DNA of 41,715 bases from an uncultured Neglectibacter sp. (GCA_904419785.1 CAJFSY010000014.1:1-41715); one strand, 5' to 3'. Counted from the first letter of the stretch, positions 30,318 through 39,374 are shown. Program-made: numbers and translations. The notes: a model not told the origin generated them from the letters alone.

Positions 30318-32242
30318 TCCGCCGCCTCCCCTTCCAAAGCCTCCAGCTCTTCCGAAAGCTGGGTCCATTCCAGCAGCAGCCCTTCCGCTTCCTGATGCAA
30401 CCGGCTGATCTCCTCAGAAGCCGCTACCACCGCTTCGTAATCCGCGGCGAACTCAGGCTGCTCCAACTGACGCTCTAACTCTTTCACCTGTTTGTCATTT
30501 TCCTCGATCTGGCCTTCCACACGAGAAAGGGCCGCCCGTTTTTTCCGCAGGTTTGCTTCCCGCTCTTTCCGCAGCTTATACAAGTTGACTTTCGGCTCAG
30601 GGCGCTGTTCTTCCTGCGCTTCCCGTTCCTTGTCCCGCTGTTCCACATAGCTGTCGTAATTGCCCAAATAAAGCTTGGCCCCGTCTTTTCCCAAAACATA
30701 GACCTTATCCGCCAGCTTATTGATCAGATAACGGTCGTGAGATACTATGAACAAGGTGCCGTCATAGCCGGAAAGAGCGTCCTCCAAAGCTTCGCAGGAA
30801 CCAATATCCAAATGGTTGGTAGGTTCGTCCAGCAGCAGGAAATTCGCCTTAGACAGCATAAGCTTGAGCAAAAGCACCCGGGCCCGCTCGCCGCCGGAAA
30901 GGGCGCCCACAGGCTTGAACACGTCCTCACCTTTGAACAGGAACACGGCCAAGGCCGAACGCACTTCTGTTTGTGTCATTTGAGGATGAAGGTCCCATAT
31001 CTCATCGATGACGGTTTTTTCGTCATGAAGGCTGAGCTGGGACTGCTCGTAATAGCCCACGTCGATGGCGGACCCCAGGCGCACCACGCCGGAATCGGGC
31101 TTATACTGGCCCAGGAGGATCTTGAACAGAGAGGTTTTGCCGCATCCGTTGGGGCCGATGAGAAACACCTTTTCCTGGTGTTTGATCTCCAGCCCTACAT
31201 GCTCAAACAACGGCGCGCCACCGAAAGAAAGGGAAAGGTCCTGGGCTGTGAGCACATCGTTGCCGCCCCGCCGGCTGGCTTTAAACTGAAACCGGATAGA
31301 TTCCGGCTCGTCCTCAGGTTTTTCCAAAGTGGCTTCCAGCCGGTCGATCATCTTTTGCTTACTGGCGATAATCACATAGTTGCGCGCTTGGTTCCAACGG
31401 CGCTGCTGTTCAATGATCCCCTCGATGCGGGTGATCTCCTTCTGGGTATTATCGTACACCCGCTGCATCGTCAGACGATGCTCTGCCCGCAATTCCAGAT
31501 AGCGGCTGTAATTGCCCTTATACGAAGTGAGCGTCTTGCCTTCCATTTCCAAGGTGCGCTCTGTCACTTTGTCCAGGAAATACCGGTCGTGAGAAATGAC
31601 GATATACGCGCCGTTGTAATTGCGCAGGAAATCTTCCAGCCATTCCACCGCCTGGATATCCAAATGGTTGGTGGGCTCGTCCAACAAAAGCAGGTTCGCC
31701 CCGCCCAGCAGCATTTTGGCCAGTTGCAGCTTGGCTTTCTGGCCTCCGGAGAGCACTCCCACTTTATTTTGAAGCTGCTCCTCAGAAAAGCCCAGCCCTA
31801 AAAGAGCGCTTCTGGCCCTGGAGCGGTAGGTCAGCCCCCCTCCGTCCACAAAACGCTCGTTCAGCTCTGTTTGACGGAGAATGAGCCGCTCCATTTCCTC
31901 CTGAGCCGGGTGGGACGAAAGCAGCTCGGACAGATCTTCCAATTCCCGTTCCATGCGCAGCAGAGACGCGAAAACGGTCATCACCTCTTCCAGGGCCGTT
32001 TTGTGGAAATCCCGGCAGACATGCTGCTCCATATATCCCAGCACCGTATCTTTGGAGTAGACCACCGAACCGGTATCCGGGATGTATTCCCCTGTGAGAA
32101 CTTTGAGCAAGGTAGTTTTCCCGCTGCCGTTGACGCCTACCAGGCCTACCCGTTCCCCTTTCTGCATTTCAAAAGTAATATTTTGGATGATGATCTCATC
32201 GCCAAAACTTTGCTGGATATTATTTACTGTCAAGATAGCCAT
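30314..32242 (-). CDS. ABC-F family ATPase (YdiF/Uup-like)
   Basis: A 642-aa soluble protein with two fused ATPase domains and no membrane segment, as in ribosome-acting ABC-F factors. Domain 1 has Walker A GVNGSGKTT (~36-44), signature LSGGQKAKLQLAKML and Walker B LLLLDEPTNHLD. A charged linker (~235-300, RYLELRAEHRLTMQRVYDNTQKEITRIEGIIEQQRRW) is the P-site tRNA interaction motif region. Domain 2 has Walker A GPNGCGKTS, LSGGERARVLLLKLML and FLLLDEPTNHLD. The C-terminal ~90 residues form a Lys/Glu-rich coiled coil. This resembles housekeeping YdiF/Uup; antibiotic-resistance ABC-F proteins usually have a longer linker. Start ATG 32242 with AGGTG. Confidence 0.92.
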   Translation of the reverse strand: MAILTVNNIQQSFGDEIIIQNITFEMQKGERVGLVGVNGSGKTTLLKVLTGEYIPDTGSVVYSKDTVLGYMEQHVCRDFHKTALEEVMTVFASLLRMERELEDLSELLSSHPAQEEMERLILRQTELNERFVDGGGLTYRSRARSALLGLGFSEEQLQNKVGVLSGGQKAKLQLAKMLLGGANLLLLDEPTNHLDIQAVEWLEDFLRNYNGAYIVISHDRYFLDKVTERTLEMEGKTLTSYKGNYSRYLELRAEHRLTMQRVYDNTQKEITRIEGIIEQQRRWNQARNYVIIASKQKMIDRLEATLEKPEDEPESIRFQFKASRRGGNDVLTAQDLSLSFGGAPLFEHVGLEIKHQEKVFLIGPNGCGKTSLFKILLGQYKPDSGVVRLGSAIDVGYYEQSQLSLHDEKTVIDEIWDLHPQMTQTEVRSALAVFLFKGEDVFKPVGALSGGERARVLLLKLMLSKANFLLLDEPTNHLDIGSCEALEDALSGYDGTLFIVSHDRYLINKLADKVYVLGKDGAKLYLGNYDSYVEQRDKEREAQEEQRPEPKVNLYKLRKEREANLRKKRAALSRVEGQIEENDKQVKELERQLEQPEFAADYEAVVAASEEISRLHQEAEGLLLEWTQLSEELEALEGEAAE

Positions 32243-32288
32243 AATGCCGCACCTAAATCTCCCAATGGGTTTGCTTATAATCTTTGTT

Positions 32289-32317
32289 ATTATACAGGAA
32301 AGCGTTCAAAAGAGCAA
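32289..32317 (-). promoter_or_regulatory. Promoter of the ABC-F-mtaB operon
   Basis: On the minus strand TTGCTC (32317-32312), a 17-bp spacer and TATAAT (32294-32289). Confidence 0.75.
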
Positions 32318-32406
32318 TGTCTAAAACGAGTCCGTCGTTTCATTTGGTTCATTCAAACCATACTAAAAATTTATACACCTTTCTTCCCTTTTAAAAATCC
32401 ATGTGA

Positions 32407-32412
32407 TATACT
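32407..32412 (+). promoter_or_regulatory. Extended -10 promoter of the acetyltransferase gene
   Basis: TGA directly precedes TATACT (32407-32412), an extended -10 arrangement. The -35 region (TTCCCT, 17 bp upstream) is poor. Confidence 0.45.
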
Positions 32413-32447
32413 GGATGAAATTTTCAAAAAAAGAAAGGGTGTCCCCT

Positions 32448-32954
32448 ATGCGTTTGATTCCCCTCTGGCAAGCAGACCTGCACAAAGCTTACGATTTGCA
32501 GATGAGCTTTCTCCCCGACGAAAACGGCTTCACAAACCCCGCCGCGGGACAGACCTTAGAAGAATTTTCCGCCTACGTTCAGCAAACAGAAGCCCATTCC
32601 CATGGTGAAAACCTGCCGGAAGGCTATGTGCCCGGCACGGTTTTCGTTTTGGAAGATGACGCGGGAAACTACGTGGGCATTTTTAACCTGCGGCACTGCC
32701 TCAATGATTTTCTCCGTCACGGACCAGGACACATCGGCTACGGCATCCGAAAAGAATACAGAGGCCGGGGACACGCCACTAACGGGTTAGCGCTGCTTTT
32801 GAAACAAGCCGCTGACATTATTGAAGAAGAGGAATTTTACCTTTCTGTCAACAAGGATAACCCCGCTTCTTTGAAAGCGCAAATCCGAAACGGAGCCAAA
32901 ATCCACCACGAGGACGAAGCCAAATACTACACCAGAATCCCTAAGAAAAAATAA
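32448..32954 (+). CDS. GNAT-family acetyltransferase
   Basis: A 168-aa acetyl-CoA-dependent N-acetyltransferase. Core motifs: GTVFVLEDDAGNYVGIFNLRHCLNDFL (beta 4 region), GHIGYGIRKEYRGRGHATNGLALLLKQA (motif A, acetyl-CoA pyrophosphate loop R-G-x-G-x-A) and FYLSVNKDNPASLKAQIRNGAKIHHED (motif B with the N-x-x-S helix). The closing KYYTRIPKKK is normal. The ATG at 32448 is used because an AAAGGGTG SD precedes it and an earlier GTG would fall next to the -10. Substrate unknown; small molecules or protein N-termini are possible. Confidence 0.87.
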   Translation: MRLIPLWQADLHKAYDLQMSFLPDENGFTNPAAGQTLEEFSAYVQQTEAHSHGENLPEGYVPGTVFVLEDDAGNYVGIFNLRHCLNDFLRHGPGHIGYGIRKEYRGRGHATNGLALLLKQAADIIEEEEFYLSVNKDNPASLKAQIRNGAKIHHEDEAKYYTRIPKKK

Positions 32955-33018
32955 AGGTTCCGATCACTCCACTTTTGCATATACTGTATTAACGGTATTT
33001 ATGGAAGGGGTTTTGCAT

Positions 33019-34872
33019 ATGTGTGGTTTCGCGGGATTTTCCGACTATCAAGGGGGACTGCAAGGGCCGCCCCAGCACTGGCTGGACTTGGCCAGGCGCA
33101 TGGCCAGGCGTATCGCCCACCGGGGCCCGGACAATCAAGGAGCACATCTATCTGAAAACTGCGCGCTGGCTCACGCCCGATTAGCTGTAATCGACCCGGA
33201 ACACGGCCACCAGCCAATGTCGCTGCCTTATGGCGGGCAAGAGGTGACCATCGCCTACAACGGGGAAATCTATAACGCGCCGGAACTTCGTTCGGAACTG
33301 GAAGGGCGGGGATTTTCTTTTCAAACGAACTGCGACACCGAAGTGGTACTGGCGGCGTACTTATGCTTTGGTCCGGATTGCGTGGAAAAACTGAATGGCA
33401 TTTTCGCTTTTGCCGTAGACGATCCCGTAAACCGCCGTACATTTCTCTGCAGGGACCGCTTTGGTGTCAAGCCCCTGTTCTACACGCTCCAAAACGGGCG
33501 TTTGGTATTTGGTTCGGAGATCAAAGCGCTGTTCGAGTTCCCCGGTGTGAAACCGGTAGTGGGCAGAGAAGGATTATGTGAAATCTTCGGTCTTGGACCG
33601 TCCCGCACTGCCGGCTGCGGTGTATTTGAAGGAATCCGGGAAATTAAACCAGGCCATATAGCGGTTTATGACCCGCTGGGTTTCCGGGAGATACCCTATT
33701 TTGATCTGGAAGCGCTCCCCCACGAAGAAAACTACGAAGAAACCGTGGCTCATGTAAGGGAACTTCTTCTGGACACGGTAGAACGTCAGCTTATTTCCGA
33801 CGTGCCCTTGTGTACATTCCTATCAGGCGGACTGGATTCCAGCGTGGTAACTGCCATTGCCGCTCAACAACTAAAAGAACGTGGTAAAAAGCTTTCCACC
33901 TATTCCTTCGAGTTTGAGGGCAACGAGAAATTTTTCACGCCTTCTTCTTTTCAACCGAACAGAGACCAGGAATGGGCGCAGCGGGTCAGTGAGATTTTAC
34001 GGACAGACCATACCACCTTGGTTTGCGACAACATCTCTCTGGCCAACTCCTTGGATGAAGCCGTGATAGCAAAAGACCTGCCCGGTATGGCAGATGTAGA
34101 CGGCTCTTTGCTGTATTTTTGCAAGCAAGTAAAAAAGCAACACACAGTAGCCCTTTGCGGAGAATGCGCCGATGAAATCTTCGGCGGGTACCCCTGGTTT
34201 CACCGGAAAGAAATGTTTGACGGGAAGCATTTTCCATGGTCCAATAATTTAGACTTACGCGGAGGGCTTTTGAAACCGGAATTGCAGGAAACACTCCATC
34301 TGGAAGAGTATGTCAGCCAGCGCTTGGAAGAAAGCCTAGCTGCTGTTCCCACCCTTCCGGGAGAGACGGTGGAAGAAATCCGTATGAGGCAAATCGGTTA
34401 CCTGAACATTCATTGGTTTATGTCCACTTTATTGGATAGAAAAGATCGGTGCAGCATGTGGAGCGGCCTGGAAGTCCGAGTGCCCTATGCTGACCACCGC
34501 ATAGCGCAATACGTATTCAACACGCCATGGGACATGAAGTGCCCTCATGGAGAACCCAAGGGGCTTCTGCGTGACGCGGCAAAAGGATTACTTCCCGAGG
34601 AGATACTCCGCCGCAAAAAGAGTCCGTATCCTAAAACCCACAACCCCGGATACGAAGCGCTTTTAAAAGAACAGCTCTCCCATGTTCTCCGGGACAGCAG
34701 TCAGCCTCTCCACAAACTTCTGTCCGAAGAAACGGTCCATGGATTGATCTCTCAATCTTTCGATTACGGCAAGCCTTGGTTTGGCCAGCTTATGGCAGGT
34801 CCCCAGTTGTTAGCTTATTTACTGCAAGTCAACGCTTGGCTGCTCCGATACAACATCTATTTATCTATATAA
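33019..34872 (+). CDS. asnB: Asparagine synthetase B (glutamine-hydrolysing)
   Basis: A 617-aa two-domain enzyme making Asn from Asp, Gln and ATP. The glutaminase domain starts with the catalytic Cys2 (MCGFAGFSDY), which fixes the start at 33019 after GGAAGGGG. It continues with IAHRGPDNQG, LAHARLAVID, YNGEIYN and DTEVVLAAY. The synthetase domain has the PP-loop SGGLDSSVV at 269-277 and CGECADEIFGGYPWF, then VRVPYADHRIAQY and PKGLLRDAAKGLLP. The segment FTPSSFQPNRDQEWAQ is a short insertion after the PP-loop that many clostridial AsnB proteins share. All visible catalytic motifs are intact. It follows the acetyltransferase by 64 nt, with a possible TATACT box at 32980, so it may be co-transcribed or independent. 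Confidence 0.94.
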   Translation: MCGFAGFSDYQGGLQGPPQHWLDLARRMARRIAHRGPDNQGAHLSENCALAHARLAVIDPEHGHQPMSLPYGGQEVTIAYNGEIYNAPELRSELEGRGFSFQTNCDTEVVLAAYLCFGPDCVEKLNGIFAFAVDDPVNRRTFLCRDRFGVKPLFYTLQNGRLVFGSEIKALFEFPGVKPVVGREGLCEIFGLGPSRTAGCGVFEGIREIKPGHIAVYDPLGFREIPYFDLEALPHEENYEETVAHVRELLLDTVERQLISDVPLCTFLSGGLDSSVVTAIAAQQLKERGKKLSTYSFEFEGNEKFFTPSSFQPNRDQEWAQRVSEILRTDHTTLVCDNISLANSLDEAVIAKDLPGMADVDGSLLYFCKQVKKQHTVALCGECADEIFGGYPWFHRKEMFDGKHFPWSNNLDLRGGLLKPELQETLHLEEYVSQRLEESLAAVPTLPGETVEEIRMRQIGYLNIHWFMSTLLDRKDRCSMWSGLEVRVPYADHRIAQYVFNTPWDMKCPHGEPKGLLRDAAKGLLPEEILRRKKSPYPKTHNPGYEALLKEQLSHVLRDSSQPLHKLLSEETVHGLISQSFDYGKPWFGQLMAGPQLLAYLLQVNAWLLRYNIYLSI

Positions 34873-34877
34873 GCAAA

Positions 34878-34914
34878 AGAGGCGTCCCAAAATCCGGACG
34901 CCTCTCTCTATTTT
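34878..34914. terminator. Bidirectional terminator between asnB and the gerC-type gene
   Basis: A perfect 10-bp stem AGAGGCGTCC (34878-34887)/GGACGCCTCT (34896-34905). The plus side continues CTCTATTTT and the minus side TTTTGC. It serves two convergent genes. Confidence 0.8.
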
Positions 34915-36014
34915 CCACCGTTCAGGCTGCCTTGTTCCATGCGCAGAACTGTGGCCTCTACTTGGATTTCATAATTGCACCGAAGCATTTCTTCATCCCA
35001 TTGCTGGGAAATCTTTTTCCACTGTTTCGGCTCTTTCTGCGAAAAAAGGTTCCCAAAGCCAAAAATATCACACTGTTCTTTCATCAAGGATTTTTCTAAA
35101 GCAGAAGTCATTTCTTCGCGGATCTGCTGTGCTGCTTTTTCTTCTACCGACGCGTAAAAGGATTCATCCAGCTTTCCATGTTCCCCTGATATGGCGCTGA
35201 CATCCGCCGTCACTTGATATACTGTACGAAAATTCGGGATATCATCCTTAGATGAAATTTCCGTTTCTGATTTTCCTTGTGAAACAGTTAAAGTTACTGT
35301 CCCAAAATCATCCCCTTTCACAACAATTTCACCATTTCCTAATTTTCCTTTTATTGCTAAATATCCGCGGGTCTCTTCCAAGCCTAATATCCCTGCCAAC
35401 TGATAGTTTTGAAAGTAAGCGGTTCCGCAAAGTTCCGCTTTTCCCCACTTAATTCCCACTACTGGAAGAACTGGGGAAGATCCGGGACGTTGAGCACTGT
35501 TTACGAATTCCAAAAAATCCATGGAAACTGCTTTTCCGTTATACTTTCCGGTTTGCCCCAAATTTTGGAGCGTTTGGATGGATATCATTTTATCGTCCAT
35601 TTTTGCGGACAATATTTCTTCCGCTGTGTCCTCCGCTAAATACATCTGCACTGTTGGCCGGGTATTGTAATAGCGGATAAAAAAATCCATGCTTTTATCG
35701 AGACCTTCTTCTCCGCAAGAACGCCCAAATACCACCAGATAATTATGGGAATAAAAGGGCTCCCTGCCTGTGGAAAGAGATAAATTGCTTAACGCTTCCA
35801 AGACCGAACCGCCCTGGCAGGAATAAAGCTCATCTCCCTCCTCTTCCTCGGGGCTGGCCGCTCGAACGGTTACTGTATAGCCGTCGCCTGTCTTATCTAC
35901 GCCGATACCTTGAATCAGGATACGCTGGTGAAGTTCCCGGTAACCGCACCCCGACAGCACAGTGCACACAAAAAAGCCAACAAATAACACAGCACAGCAA
36001 CGCCGGATTTTCAT
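34908..36014 (-). CDS. Spore germination lipoprotein, GerC/GerAC family
   Basis: A 368-aa lipoprotein of a germinant receptor, anchored on the outer face of the spore inner membrane. The signal ends in LSGC with Cys 23. Next comes GYRELHQRILIQGIGVDKTGDGYTVTVRAASPEEEEGD, the hallmark GerAC start, then EALSNLSLSTGREPFYSHNYLVVFGRSCGEEGL and FFIRYYNTRPTVQMYLAEDTAEEIL. The C-terminal domain (~250-365) reads VQ-type VEEKAAQQIREEM...DIFGFGNLFSQKEPKQWKK, as in GerAC C domains. ATG 36014 has a GGGAGGAAAA SD and overlaps the GerB stop (ATGA). Confidence 0.92.
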   Translation of the reverse strand: MKIRRCCAVLFVGFFVCTVLSGCGYRELHQRILIQGIGVDKTGDGYTVTVRAASPEEEEGDELYSCQGGSVLEALSNLSLSTGREPFYSHNYLVVFGRSCGEEGLDKSMDFFIRYYNTRPTVQMYLAEDTAEEILSAKMDDKMISIQTLQNLGQTGKYNGKAVSMDFLEFVNSAQRPGSSPVLPVVGIKWGKAELCGTAYFQNYQLAGILGLEETRGYLAIKGKLGNGEIVVKGDDFGTVTLTVSQGKSETEISSKDDIPNFRTVYQVTADVSAISGEHGKLDESFYASVEEKAAQQIREEMTSALEKSLMKEQCDIFGFGNLFSQKEPKQWKKISQQWDEEMLRCNYEIQVEATVLRMEQGSLNGGK

Positions 36015-37096
36015 CGCTTTTCCTCCCTTTTTCTGCGGATATTCCCCACCACCACAAGCAGCGTTGGAAATATCACCGCAGTAAGCCCTGTCATGACCAG
36101 CCATATCTTTGTGTCCATCAAAACGGTCTGCAAATAGTAAGAAGATGCAATAGCAACCCCCAAAGCAGTCATAGCGGCCCCTATTGGAAATACGATCCAG
36201 CGGGGCATAACGCCTTTTTTCAACGAAGCGCCGCATATCCGGCAAGCGTACAAACCGCTGGCAGTCTGTATGATCAACCCCATCATCCACACTGCCGTAA
36301 ATACTGCGTCAAGCCGCTGCATGGACGAAATCTCCGTGATGGACGCCAACGCATAAACGGGAAAGTTTTGTGTATAAGCATATTGCCCCAAACACCCGGC
36401 AATCAGAAAAATCAAAACGCTCACAAACAATGTGGTGCTCCCGGCCCATAAAACAAATCCCAGGCCTTTTCTTCCCTTCACAAAGGGCAAAAGCACCGCC
36501 ATTTCAGCGAAAAGGGAAGTGCGTGAAAGAAACAGCGCCGCCCCCTGAATCAGCTGGAACGGCCCGCCTGCCAGCAAAGGCTCCAGGTTTTCCCATTCAA
36601 ACCGCCTAGCCACCAAGAAAAATACCAACCCTGTACCCAACAGCAGCAACACTAAAACGCACGCGGAAGTTCGGGCAATGGCTTCTAGCCCACGCCAAGC
36701 GCCGTAAGCTGCCACGGCTACCAGGGCAGCCAAAATCAAAAAAGCCGGGAAGTCAGGGTTCACATTATCCAGCAAAAAGAGCTGAAACAGTGCCAAAGAG
36801 ATCCCATTCATCACCAGGAAATACAGCATGTAGCATACAGCTAACAGCTTCCCCCCGTTCCCCAGCAAGCGTACCGCCTCTTCCCCAATAGTACGGTCTG
36901 GCGCCCTGCGATGGAGAAGCCACACGGGAAGGGCAATCAAAAAGCCTGCCACCATGGCCAAGCCATAGCAAAGAATCCCGTCCAGCAAGCTTTCCCCAGC
37001 GGCATATTGGGCGTTCAGCGCAATGGTGATGGTGATTCGAGAAACGAACATCATCCCAAAAAACTGGGCGGCACTGATCGTGTGACCACGCTTCAC
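36011..37096 (-). CDS. Spore germination permease, GerB/GerAB family
   Basis: A 361-aa membrane protein with ten predicted helices, of the amino acid-polyamine-organocation (APC) superfamily, that forms the germinant-binding and channel part of the receptor. The start reads KRGHTISAAQFFGMMFVSRITITI, where the ISxxQ segment is typical of the family. LALFQLFLLDNVNPDFP and VLLPFVKGRKGLGFVLWAG also match. GTG 37096 with AAGGAGGGG is the best start; longer frames have no hydrophobic or family-like N-terminus. It lies between gerA-type and gerC-type genes with a 13-nt gap and a 4-bp overlap. Confidence 0.92.
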   Translation of the reverse strand: MKRGHTISAAQFFGMMFVSRITITIALNAQYAAGESLLDGILCYGLAMVAGFLIALPVWLLHRRAPDRTIGEEAVRLLGNGGKLLAVCYMLYFLVMNGISLALFQLFLLDNVNPDFPAFLILAALVAVAAYGAWRGLEAIARTSACVLVLLLLGTGLVFFLVARRFEWENLEPLLAGGPFQLIQGAALFLSRTSLFAEMAVLLPFVKGRKGLGFVLWAGSTTLFVSVLIFLIAGCLGQYAYTQNFPVYALASITEISSMQRLDAVFTAVWMMGLIIQTASGLYACRICGASLKKGVMPRWIVFPIGAAMTALGVAIASSYYLQTVLMDTKIWLVMTGLTAVIFPTLLVVVGNIRRKREEKR

Positions 37097-37109
37097 AAAA
37101 CCCCTCCTT

Positions 37110-38567
37110 TCAACGATCTTGGCTGCCGGGCATATCCTGTACTTTTGCGTCCCACCGGGAAAGGCGTTTCCATCCTGCCCGGAAGAACACGTCCCGCCAC
37201 ACCAGCCTGCCTTTAAAGGGGGAAACTGGCGACAGCAAAGGCACACCAAAGCTTTCAGAACCACAAAGATCTATCAGCAAGAACACCAAGGCTGCCATCA
37301 CGCCCCAAATCCCTAAGAAATTCCCAATGAGCAAAAAAGCCAGCCGCAGCAAAGACAGCGGCTCATAAAGTCTGGGGACAGCGTAACCAGCAATGGCTGT
37401 CAGCGCCACCACCAGCAGCGAGGGCGCGCTGACGAGCCCCGCGGCTACCGCGGTATCCCCCAGAACCAAACCGCCTACGATGCTCACTGTGGCGGAAAGG
37501 GACCTGGGCGCCCGCAAGCCTGCTTCCCGGATGACCTCGTATAAAAAATAAAGAGTCAGCGTCTCAAACATCACCGGAAAGGGAGTTTGAGCTTGTGTCC
37601 TGGCGATCTTGATCAAAAGGCTTTCTGGAAGCATCTCCGGGTGATGGACGATGACTGCCACATAAGCTCCTGGTAAAAACGCGCTGAGAAAGAAGGCGAT
37701 ATATTTCAGCCATCGGATAAATGTCCCGTAGAAAGGCCGGGCAAGATAATCATCCAGCGTTTGAAAATTCTCGACAAACAGAAACGGCATCAGAATCACG
37801 CTGGGTGTGCCCTCCACCAGCAAAGCCACACGGCCTTCCTCCAGTTTCCCACAGACCACGTCGGGCCGTTCTGTAAGCCCCACTCCCGAGAACACACTGC
37901 CCCGGTCCAAAAAAGCCGTGAGATACCCGGCCCCCAGCACTGTTTTCAGCGGGCATCGCTGGATGGTCTCCCTAACCTGGCGAAGGATTTTTCCCGAAGC
38001 CATCCCTTCCAAATAACACAGGACAATAGGCGTATGGCTTTGGCTTCCTACTTCCAACATTTCAAATTTCAAATCTGGATTTTTCATCCTCCTCCGGATC
38101 ATGGCCATATTCAGCTGGTTGCTCTCGGTAAAACCATCTTTCGCTCCCCGCTGCATTACTTCGTTCTGCGGTTCTTGCGGGCCCCGGTAAGCAAACCCCT
38201 GTACGCCTGAAACCAGGCCATCATCACAGCCATCTATACACAGCAGCACAAACCCGCTCATCAGCAAGGTGAGAAGTTTCGGCAAACGGTTTTCGTGTTT
38301 CAGCTCAGCGGCACTGAGAACCTGACGCTCGATATAATCCAGCATTTCTCCCGGTTTTTTGGGATACTCCGTTGTTTTCAAAAGAGGCTCCATCACACAC
38401 AGTGCGATCGTCTCTTTGTTGATCAGGCCATCTATCGCGAAAAGGGCTGCTTTCCTTCCCGAAAGTTCAATATCCCGGATAATCAAGTCCATTGCGTTTT
38501 CAAACTGCTTTTGAAAAAACGCTTTGTTTTCTTCCAATTTTTTGGATAAAGTCTGACACTGGGCCAT
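37110..38567 (-). CDS. Spore germination protein, GerA/GerAA family
   Basis: A 485-aa germinant-receptor subunit. A soluble N-terminal part (~1-240) has FENAMDLIIRDIELSGRKAALFAIDGLINKE and GTEYPKK-type motifs, then FTESNQLNMAMIRRRMKNPDLKFEMLEVGSQSHTPIVLCYLEGMA, where the family reads F-x-E-x(2)-x-N...IRRR. The membrane part follows (~270-440) with FVENFQTLDDYLARPFYGTFIRWLKYIAFFLSAFLPGAYVAVIVHHPEMLP and EVIREAGLRAPRS. The start ATG 38567 has GGAGG 8 nt upstream. It is first of three in the order A-B-C, the standard gerA operon order. Confidence 0.93.
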   Translation of the reverse strand: MAQCQTLSKKLEENKAFFQKQFENAMDLIIRDIELSGRKAALFAIDGLINKETIALCVMEPLLKTTEYPKKPGEMLDYIERQVLSAAELKHENRLPKLLTLLMSGFVLLCIDGCDDGLVSGVQGFAYRGPQEPQNEVMQRGAKDGFTESNQLNMAMIRRRMKNPDLKFEMLEVGSQSHTPIVLCYLEGMASGKILRQVRETIQRCPLKTVLGAGYLTAFLDRGSVFSGVGLTERPDVVCGKLEEGRVALLVEGTPSVILMPFLFVENFQTLDDYLARPFYGTFIRWLKYIAFFLSAFLPGAYVAVIVHHPEMLPESLLIKIARTQAQTPFPVMFETLTLYFLYEVIREAGLRAPRSLSATVSIVGGLVLGDTAVAAGLVSAPSLLVVALTAIAGYAVPRLYEPLSLLRLAFLLIGNFLGIWGVMAALVFLLIDLCGSESFGVPLLSPVSPFKGRLVWRDVFFRAGWKRLSRWDAKVQDMPGSQDR

Positions 38568-38599
38568 GAACGCAGCCTCCTTCGTACCGCAATTTCTAA

Positions 38600-38628
38600 T
38601 AGTCTGCCCGGTTCTCATCCGATTATGA
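38600..38628 (-). promoter_or_regulatory. Candidate sigma-G promoter of the germination operon
   Basis: On the minus strand TCATA (38628-38624), 17 bp, CAGACTA (38606-38600), one mismatch in each box from the sigma-G pattern GHATR-N17-18-CATNHTA. Placement 33 bp before the ATG fits. It is weak evidence alone, but the operon type is normally sigma-G-dependent. Confidence 0.4.
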
Positions 38629-38630
38629 CA

Positions 38631-38659
38631 ACATACTTTCTTTTGAGATGAGCATACTA
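38631..38659 (+). promoter_or_regulatory. Candidate sigma-G promoter of the DUF421 gene
   Basis: ACATA (38631-38635), 17 bp, CATACTA (38653-38659). The -10 matches CATNHTA fully and the -35 differs from GHATR at one base. The ATG at 38688 is 28 bp downstream. Confidence 0.5.
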
Positions 38660-38687
38660 AACCGAAAAAAGGGAAAGAAGTGACACT

Positions 38688-39374
38688 ATGCTGGTTTCTC
38701 TGGCACGGACTCTTTTGATGTATGGAGCCATCCTGTTAGCAGTACGGCTTATGGGCAAACGGCAGATCAGCCAGCTGCAAACCTCCGAGCTGGTAGTTAC
38801 CTTTTTGATATCTGAATTAGCGGTGCTGCCCATCCAAGAAAGCGACCAGCCTGTATGGAGCGGATTAGCACCCATGGGAGCGCTGGTATTGTGTGAAATC
38901 CTGGTATCACTGGCCATGCTGAAAAGCGGAAGGTTTCGGCAAATCATCTGCGGGAACCCCATCGTGGTGGTGGAGCGGGGAAAGATCCTTCAAGACCAGA
39001 TGCGCCGCCTGCGCATGACCACAGAAGACTTGTGCGAGCAGCTGCGCCAAAACAATGTGTTTTATTTAGAGGATGTGGCCTGGGCAATCATTGAGACCAA
39101 CGGCATGATGAGCGTTATTCGCAAGCCCGAAGAGGACCCTGTAACTCCCAAACAGCTGGGCATAAAACCGGACAACCAAGGTCTGGAAGTGGTTGTCATC
39201 AGCGATGGAGAGCTTTCAAAGCATTCCGTGGCCCTCAGCGGGAAAGATGAAAACTGGATCAAAAAACGCCTGGAGGAACGGGGGCTAAAACAAGCCGATG
39301 TCTTTTTGATGACCATCCGCACAGACGGAAAATGGAGAATCATTGAAAAAGAAAAAGCAAGGGAAAGCACCTAA
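38688..39374 (+). CDS. DUF421 membrane protein (YetF/YrbG-like)
   Basis: A 228-aa protein with three N-terminal helices (~5-80: LLMYGAILLAVRLMGKRQISQLQTSELVVTFLISELAVLP, then LGALVLCEILVSLAML) and a cytoplasmic DUF421 domain (~85-200: NPIVVVERGKILQDQMRRLRMTTEDLCEQLRQNNVFYLEDVAWAIIETNGMMSVIRKPE). The GKRQISQ and VRLMGKR motifs are signature features. In Bacillus, YetF-type members occur in the spore inner membrane. It is divergent from the gerA-type operon with a sigma-G-like promoter, so a spore-membrane role is plausible. Its last ~20 nt overlap the terminator of the converging DUF4097 gene. Confidence 0.9.
   Translation: MLVSLARTLLMYGAILLAVRLMGKRQISQLQTSELVVTFLISELAVLPIQESDQPVWSGLAPMGALVLCEILVSLAMLKSGRFRQIICGNPIVVVERGKILQDQMRRLRMTTEDLCEQLRQNNVFYLEDVAWAIIETNGMMSVIRKPEEDPVTPKQLGIKPDNQGLEVVVISDGELSKHSVALSGKDENWIKKRLEERGLKQADVFLMTIRTDGKWRIIEKEKAREST

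Noticed and set aside
30737-31801. Plus-strand open frame of 354 codons inside the ABC-F gene
   Set aside because: It is opposite Walker A, Walker B and signature motifs of the ABC-F protein and has no start signals.
36015-36290. 92-residue N-terminal extension of the GerC lipoprotein
   Set aside because: It would bury the lipoprotein signal and overlap gerB out of frame; ATG 36014 has an SD.
37097-37264. 56-residue N-terminal extension of the GerB protein
   Set aside because: It is Cys- and Gly-rich with no family resemblance and overlaps the gerA stop; GTG 37096 has a strong SD.
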